Source: Xylophilus ampelinus
GTDB lineage: Bacteria > Pseudomonadota > Gammaproteobacteria > Burkholderiales > Burkholderiaceae_C
Assembly: GCF_901875635.1 (NCBI RefSeq)
Contig: NZ_CABFMN010000079.1
Coordinates: 20,683 to 84,682, forward strand
Direction: 5' to 3'
Length of the DNA: 64,000 nt
The notes below the pieces were generated by a model. The model ran no database searches and was not told the DNA's origin. It was given only the letters and a program-made list of their open reading frames with translations. The translations under genes and the position numbers were made by a program. Below, in pieces: positions 60,399 to 64,000 of the stretch (the first letter of the stretch is position 1; each line of letters opens with the position of its first letter).

Positions 60399-60512
60399 GC
60401 TCAATCTACCAACAAGCGAGCAATGCTGGCGCCTCGTAAATAGGGCGTCAGTTGCTCATCTCCATCAGAGCCAGTCTCCTTGAGCCGGAGGCGAACGCGC
60501 CCGCACGGCTCT

Positions 60513-61352
60513 TCAAACGACTTCGAGAAGCTTGCGGTACTTGCTGGGCGCAAAGCCCTGCACCCCAACGAAGAAGCGCGTGAAGTTGCCGGCCGTGTCA
60601 AATCCCAAGTCATAAGCAATGTCTTGGAGGGAGATGTCGCGCTGAGCTACCTTCTGGAGGCTCGCTTCCATCTTCAGCATGCTCAGAAACAACGTCGGCG
60701 GCAGGCCAGTTGACTTCTTGAAAAGCCGGAAGAACTGTGCACGTGATAGCCCAGCGGAGCTTGCCATATCCTCGGGCCCGCAAAGCAAGTCGCCGTTCCC
60801 GAGCATTCGTTCGATAGTCTTTCGGATGCGAGCGTCATAGTCGCGCTCCACCCGTTCGCTTGCGAACTGCAGCAACGTTCGCGGAGGCGATAGCGACACA
60901 ATTTCCGAGAAAATGGAGGCGATGAGGCTCTCCATGTCTTGCACATTCGGCGGCTCAAGTTGCCCGAGCGCATCTAGAACGTCGTCGCGGCCTCTTGCAA
61001 GGCGGGGACTCAGAACCTCCACTGGACGCTCGAAGAACTTGGGATGGGTGCTTCCCGCGAAGCGACGGTCGACTTCTTTCAGCCAATGGGCGTTCAGGTA
61101 AAAGGCGAGCAGGACGGTCTTGGCCTCAGTCCCTCTGTAGTTGTAGTAGTGCGGCTCCCACGCGTTAATTAAGAGCGCGCTTTGCGCCGTAACAGGGTAC
61201 TCCTGCGCGCCGACGCCGAATTGGATGTCCGCTCCGCCTATCTTGAAGACAATGTGACACTCTCTATGCGCATGGAGAACCATCGAGTGGTCGAGGCGAA
61301 CGAGCACGGCTCTTCCGAACCGGCCATGGATAATGCGTAGAGGGTCGGACAT
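60513..61352 (-). CDS. AraC-family transcriptional regulator
   Basis: 279 residues: an N-terminal cupin-like sensor (HRECHIVFKIGGADIQFGVG) and a C-terminal double HTH (MASSAGLSRAQFFRLFKKST, DISLQDIAYDLGFDTAGNFT). Divergent or near neighbours suggest control of the cupin or the oxidoreductase locus. 35 bp downstream of the GntR gene. Confidence 0.87.
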   Translation of the reverse strand: MSDPLRIIHGRFGRAVLVRLDHSMVLHAHRECHIVFKIGGADIQFGVGAQEYPVTAQSALLINAWEPHYYNYRGTEAKTVLLAFYLNAHWLKEVDRRFAGSTHPKFFERPVEVLSPRLARGRDDVLDALGQLEPPNVQDMESLIASIFSEIVSLSPPRTLLQFASERVERDYDARIRKTIERMLGNGDLLCGPEDMASSAGLSRAQFFRLFKKSTGLPPTLFLSMLKMEASLQKVAQRDISLQDIAYDLGFDTAGNFTRFFVGVQGFAPSKYRKLLEVV

Positions 61353-61387
61353 CGAAATCTCCCAAAGATTTCATACTTGGTCCACGA

Positions 61388-62224
61388 CTACGCCAAGCCT
61401 TGCTCTGCCATGACAATTCGCACCCTGGAGGAGTGCTCGGCGGCTTGAAGCGATGCGGAAGTTTCAACAAGGAAGAATCGGGCAACCATTTCCTTCGTGA
61501 TTTCTATCGCCCTCTTGAGGCTCATGTCTATGTGGTCGGTGAGCGCCTGTAGGGCTTCCTCGGTCTTCCGGAGCGCGACGAAGTCGATGACGTTCATGTG
61601 CGCATCAAATGACGTAAGGTTCCACGACGAGAGCTGCTCGATGTCGACGTGGCGAGCGACATGGATTCGACGGGTGACGATGTCCAGGAGCGACACGATT
61701 TCCTTGTTATACGAGAGCGCGACAAGCCTGCGGTGAAATTCTTCGTCGGCAAGAACCAAGTCTTCGGTGCTCATTGCCGCCGACTGCTTCATCACCTCGA
61801 CCCAGAAGTGCTTGACCGATGCAATGTCGGCGTCCGAAGCGCGCTGGATTGCAAGCATCACCGCTCGACGCTCAAGCGCGATGCGAACCTGGTAGAGGTC
61901 AAAGACCTCGTCGACGCTGATGGCCTTGCGGAAGAACCCCTTATTCAAGACGAACTCCAGTAGACCTTCCGCAGCAAGCCGATTCAGAGCTTCCCGCAGC
62001 GTGGCCCTCGCAACACTGAACTGCTCACCCAGTTGCTTTTCGTTAATGCGGGCTCCAGGCTTGAAGTCGTATCTCATAGCCCGGTCGCGCAGTTCGTAGT
62101 ACAGACGTTGCACGATGCTCTCCTCGCGGACTACGGGCAGCCTTGCAGGGCGCGTCTTCTTGGCCTTAGTAGATTTCATAGACTGGATTCGTTCGGAGTT
62201 GCCGTCAGTCGAGTTCGTCGGCAT
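61388..62224 (-). CDS. GntR-family regulator with FCD domain (FadR-like)
   Basis: 278 residues. Winged HTH (VQRLYYELRDRAMRYDFKPG, GEQFSVARATLREALNRLAA) then a helical FCD ligand domain (about 115-250) with conserved D..FH. A start at MKSTKAKK (62179) is an alternative. Likely represses the divergent ferredoxin oxidoreductase gene in response to an acid. Confidence 0.87.
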   Translation of the reverse strand: MPTNSTDGNSERIQSMKSTKAKKTRPARLPVVREESIVQRLYYELRDRAMRYDFKPGARINEKQLGEQFSVARATLREALNRLAAEGLLEFVLNKGFFRKAISVDEVFDLYQVRIALERRAVMLAIQRASDADIASVKHFWVEVMKQSAAMSTEDLVLADEEFHRRLVALSYNKEIVSLLDIVTRRIHVARHVDIEQLSSWNLTSFDAHMNVIDFVALRKTEEALQALTDHIDMSLKRAIEITKEMVARFFLVETSASLQAAEHSSRVRIVMAEQGLA

Positions 62225-62453
62225 TCCGTAGAGGCGCGGCCTTCGCGTCCGGAGTTCAAAGAGCCTCTACCAAGGGATTTCCATGATGCCGAACGTTCAT
62301 TCATGAGCTCCAAAGATAAGTGTCGACACATGTACCGACATAGATTTATAGAACTTTGACCGGCTTGCTTCAACTGCGAGGTTTCCCTATTCCCCGCAGC
62401 AGTCCACCCCTGGCCGGAGGCGCGCCAGTTAGTTCCCAACACCGAGATTTCCC

Positions 62454-63899
62454 ATGAACCTTCGCCCAGTCAGCCTCGACGACAAATACACCTTCACTCA
62501 TGGTCGGGTCTTCATCTCCGGCACCCAGGCTTTGGTGCGGCTACCCATGACGCAGCACCTGCGCGACTCAGCGCAAGGTCTTAACACCGCCGGCTACGTT
62601 ACCGGGTACCGCGGTTCGCCGCTCGGCACTTTTGACGAGCAACTCACCAAGGCAGCCAAGCCTCTAACCGCCCACAACATCGTCTTCGTACCAGGCGTGA
62701 ATGAAGACTTGGCGGCCACTGCGGTCTGGGGTTCGCAGCAGGCTGAAGCCAGCGGCGAGGGAAAGTACAACGGAGTGTTTGCCATGTGGTACGGCAAGGG
62801 ACCGGGCGTCGACCGAACGGGCGACGCCTTTCGGCACGGCAACTTGGCAGGCTCGTCGAGACATGGCGGCGTCCTGGTATTGATGGGCGACGACCATACT
62901 TGCGAATCATCCACCACCTGTCACCAGAGCGAGTTCGCTATGGTGGACGCGATGATTCCGGTCCTCAGCCCGGCCGGCGTCCAGGAAATCCTCGACTTCG
63001 GTCTCTTCGGCTGGGCGCTGTCGCGCTACAGCGGATGCTGGGTTGGCATGAAGTGCGTCAAGGACACCGTGGAGGCCACGGCCTCTATTGACGTCGACGT
63101 GGACCGCGTCCAAATCGTCCTGCCGGACAGCCTTGAACTCCCGCCGGACGGCTTGAACCTTCGCCAGCCGGATACGCCGCATGCTCAGGAGGCGAGGCTG
63201 CATCGACACAAGCTCGAGGCGGTGAAGGCGTTCACACAGGTCAATGCCATTGACCGTGTCGTCGTAGATGGTGCTTCCGCAAAGCTGGGCATCGTTACGC
63301 ATGGGAAGAGCTATCTCGATGTTCTGCAAGCGCTGCACGACCTCAACATTACGGAAGAGCAGGCTGGTGAACTAGGGCTTCGCATCTACAAGGTCGGAAT
63401 GACTTGGCCCTTGGAGCCAGCGGGCGCTGCGCGGTTCGTCGAAGGACTTCAGAAAGTCATCGTTGTGGAGGAGAAGCGCAGCCTCCTTGAGACCCAGCTC
63501 AAGGAGCAGTTCTACGGGAAGGCGGGTGTCCCCCCCATCATCGGGAAACTCGATGAGAACGGAATGAGCCTCTTCCAATCTGAGATGGCGCTCGACTCCA
63601 ATCAAATCGCTGTCGCCATTGCGGAGCGTCTCTTGCAACTTCACGAGGGCAAGCAAGAGGCGTTGCGCCAACGCCTCGAGGAGATTCGTGCCATGCGTGC
63701 CCCCAAGGGCGTCATTGACATTCTGTCTCGTAGCTTCTATTTCTGCAGCGGCTGTCCACACAACTCTTCGACAGTACTTCCCGAAGGCAGCAAGGGCTAC
63801 GCCGGCATTGGGTGCAGTTGGATGGCGCAAGCGATGGATCGCTCCACTACCGGCTACACGCAAATGGGCGCCGAAGGTATGTCATGGGTCGGCGAGGCG
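62454..63899 (+). pseudogene. Indolepyruvate ferredoxin oxidoreductase, interrupted by an IS end
   Basis: The first 482 codons match the N-terminal pyruvate-ferredoxin-like part (GYRGSPLGTFDEQLTKAAKP, NEDLAATAVWGSQQAE, GKGPGVDRTGDAFRHGNLAG) and the CSGCPHNSST motif before the TPP domain. After MGAEGMSWVGEA the frame leaves homology and ends at a stop. The full enzyme is over 1100 residues. It converts aryl-pyruvates to aryl-acetyl-CoA; here it is inactivated. Confidence 0.85.
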
Positions 63900-64000
63900 T
63901 GTCGGCGCCGATCCAAATCTGAGCCACCGTGCCGACCGAATATTGAGCCAGGGGTGGGGGCCGGCCTTCAGAGGGCCGGCGGTGGATAAGTGTAGGTCTG
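63900..64000. mobile_element. Left end of an insertion sequence, IS21-like (inference)
   Basis: Begins TGTCGGCGCCGATCC where oxidoreductase homology stops. Repeated units CCAAATCTGAGCCAC and CGAATATTGAGCCAG resemble the multiple terminal repeats of IS21-family elements, and a GC hairpin follows (GGCCGGCC / GGGCCGGC). The window stops before any transposase. Confidence 0.5.

Overview
The window is GC-rich bacterial DNA, most likely from a beta-proteobacterium of the order Burkholderiales. This is inferred from codon style, a CoA-ester catabolism cluster at the left edge, a tRNA-Phe fragment with a beta-proteobacterial look, and a phage gene set familiar from Burkholderiales and Pseudomonas. 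Nothing was searched; every family name comes from reading translated sequence.

Layout. (1) 1-4193: host lipid or aromatic acyl-CoA metabolism. An ADP-forming acyl-CoA synthetase (cut by the window edge), a MaoC hydratase and an SDR reductase form one minus-strand operon, divergent from an alpha-methylacyl-CoA racemase-like gene. (2) 4360-29522: late genes of a siphovirus-type prophage, all on the minus strand. Read right to left they run terminase, fibre-like proteins, gpW, portal, protease, decoration protein, capsid, connectors, tail tube, frameshifted tail chaperone, tape measure, large baseplate or receptor proteins, and lysis cassette. The head module is lambda-like. (3) 29563-31671: a small plus-strand island of five little genes set into the minus-strand phage genome; four carry the same repeated leader. 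(4) 31564-42916: phage early and replication genes on the minus strand, including two tandem ParB-methyltransferases, a RuvC-like resolvase, a TOPRIM/D5 primase-helicase, a PD-(D/E)XK nuclease, a RecA-like ATPase and a BRO-type regulator. (5) 43041-44453: a mercury cassette (merR, merT, merP, Cys-rich ORF) with a textbook mer promoter but no mercuric reductase. (6) 44463-47012: a DUF2924 / large serine recombinase / 154-aa operon, preceded by a fifth copy of the leader from region 3. (7) 47102-53556: a four-gene operon XRE / ImmA-IrrE / DUF262-DUF1524 (GmrSD-like) / OST-HTH (LOTUS), with a divergent pair of unrecognised genes; this looks like a defence or lysogeny-control block. (8) 53784-56776: an intrinsic terminator, a 3' fragment of tRNA-Phe, a tyrosine integrase and a low-GC unknown gene, which is a second integrative element or its remains. 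(9) 57440-63899: mixed host DNA with an inner-membrane protein, a small Cys protein, a broken queC, a cupin, AraC and GntR regulators, and an indolepyruvate ferredoxin oxidoreductase gene cut by an insertion sequence end at 63900.

How it fits together. Regions 2 and 4 form a complete phage assembly and replication plan. Regions 3, 5, 6 and 7 look like accessory modules added to it. The most distinctive signal is the leader CTTGGCTTC-N6-GAACAGCGCGTT. It occurs five times with an invariant 6-nt gap: four times in front of the small plus-strand genes and once, 15 kb away on the other strand, in front of the DUF2924-recombinase operon. The four-gene XRE/ImmA/DUF262/LOTUS operon is the best candidate for an undescribed defence-type system. 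The left prophage boundary (somewhere in 4194-4359), the attachment site used by the serine recombinase, and the intact tRNA-Phe could not be located.
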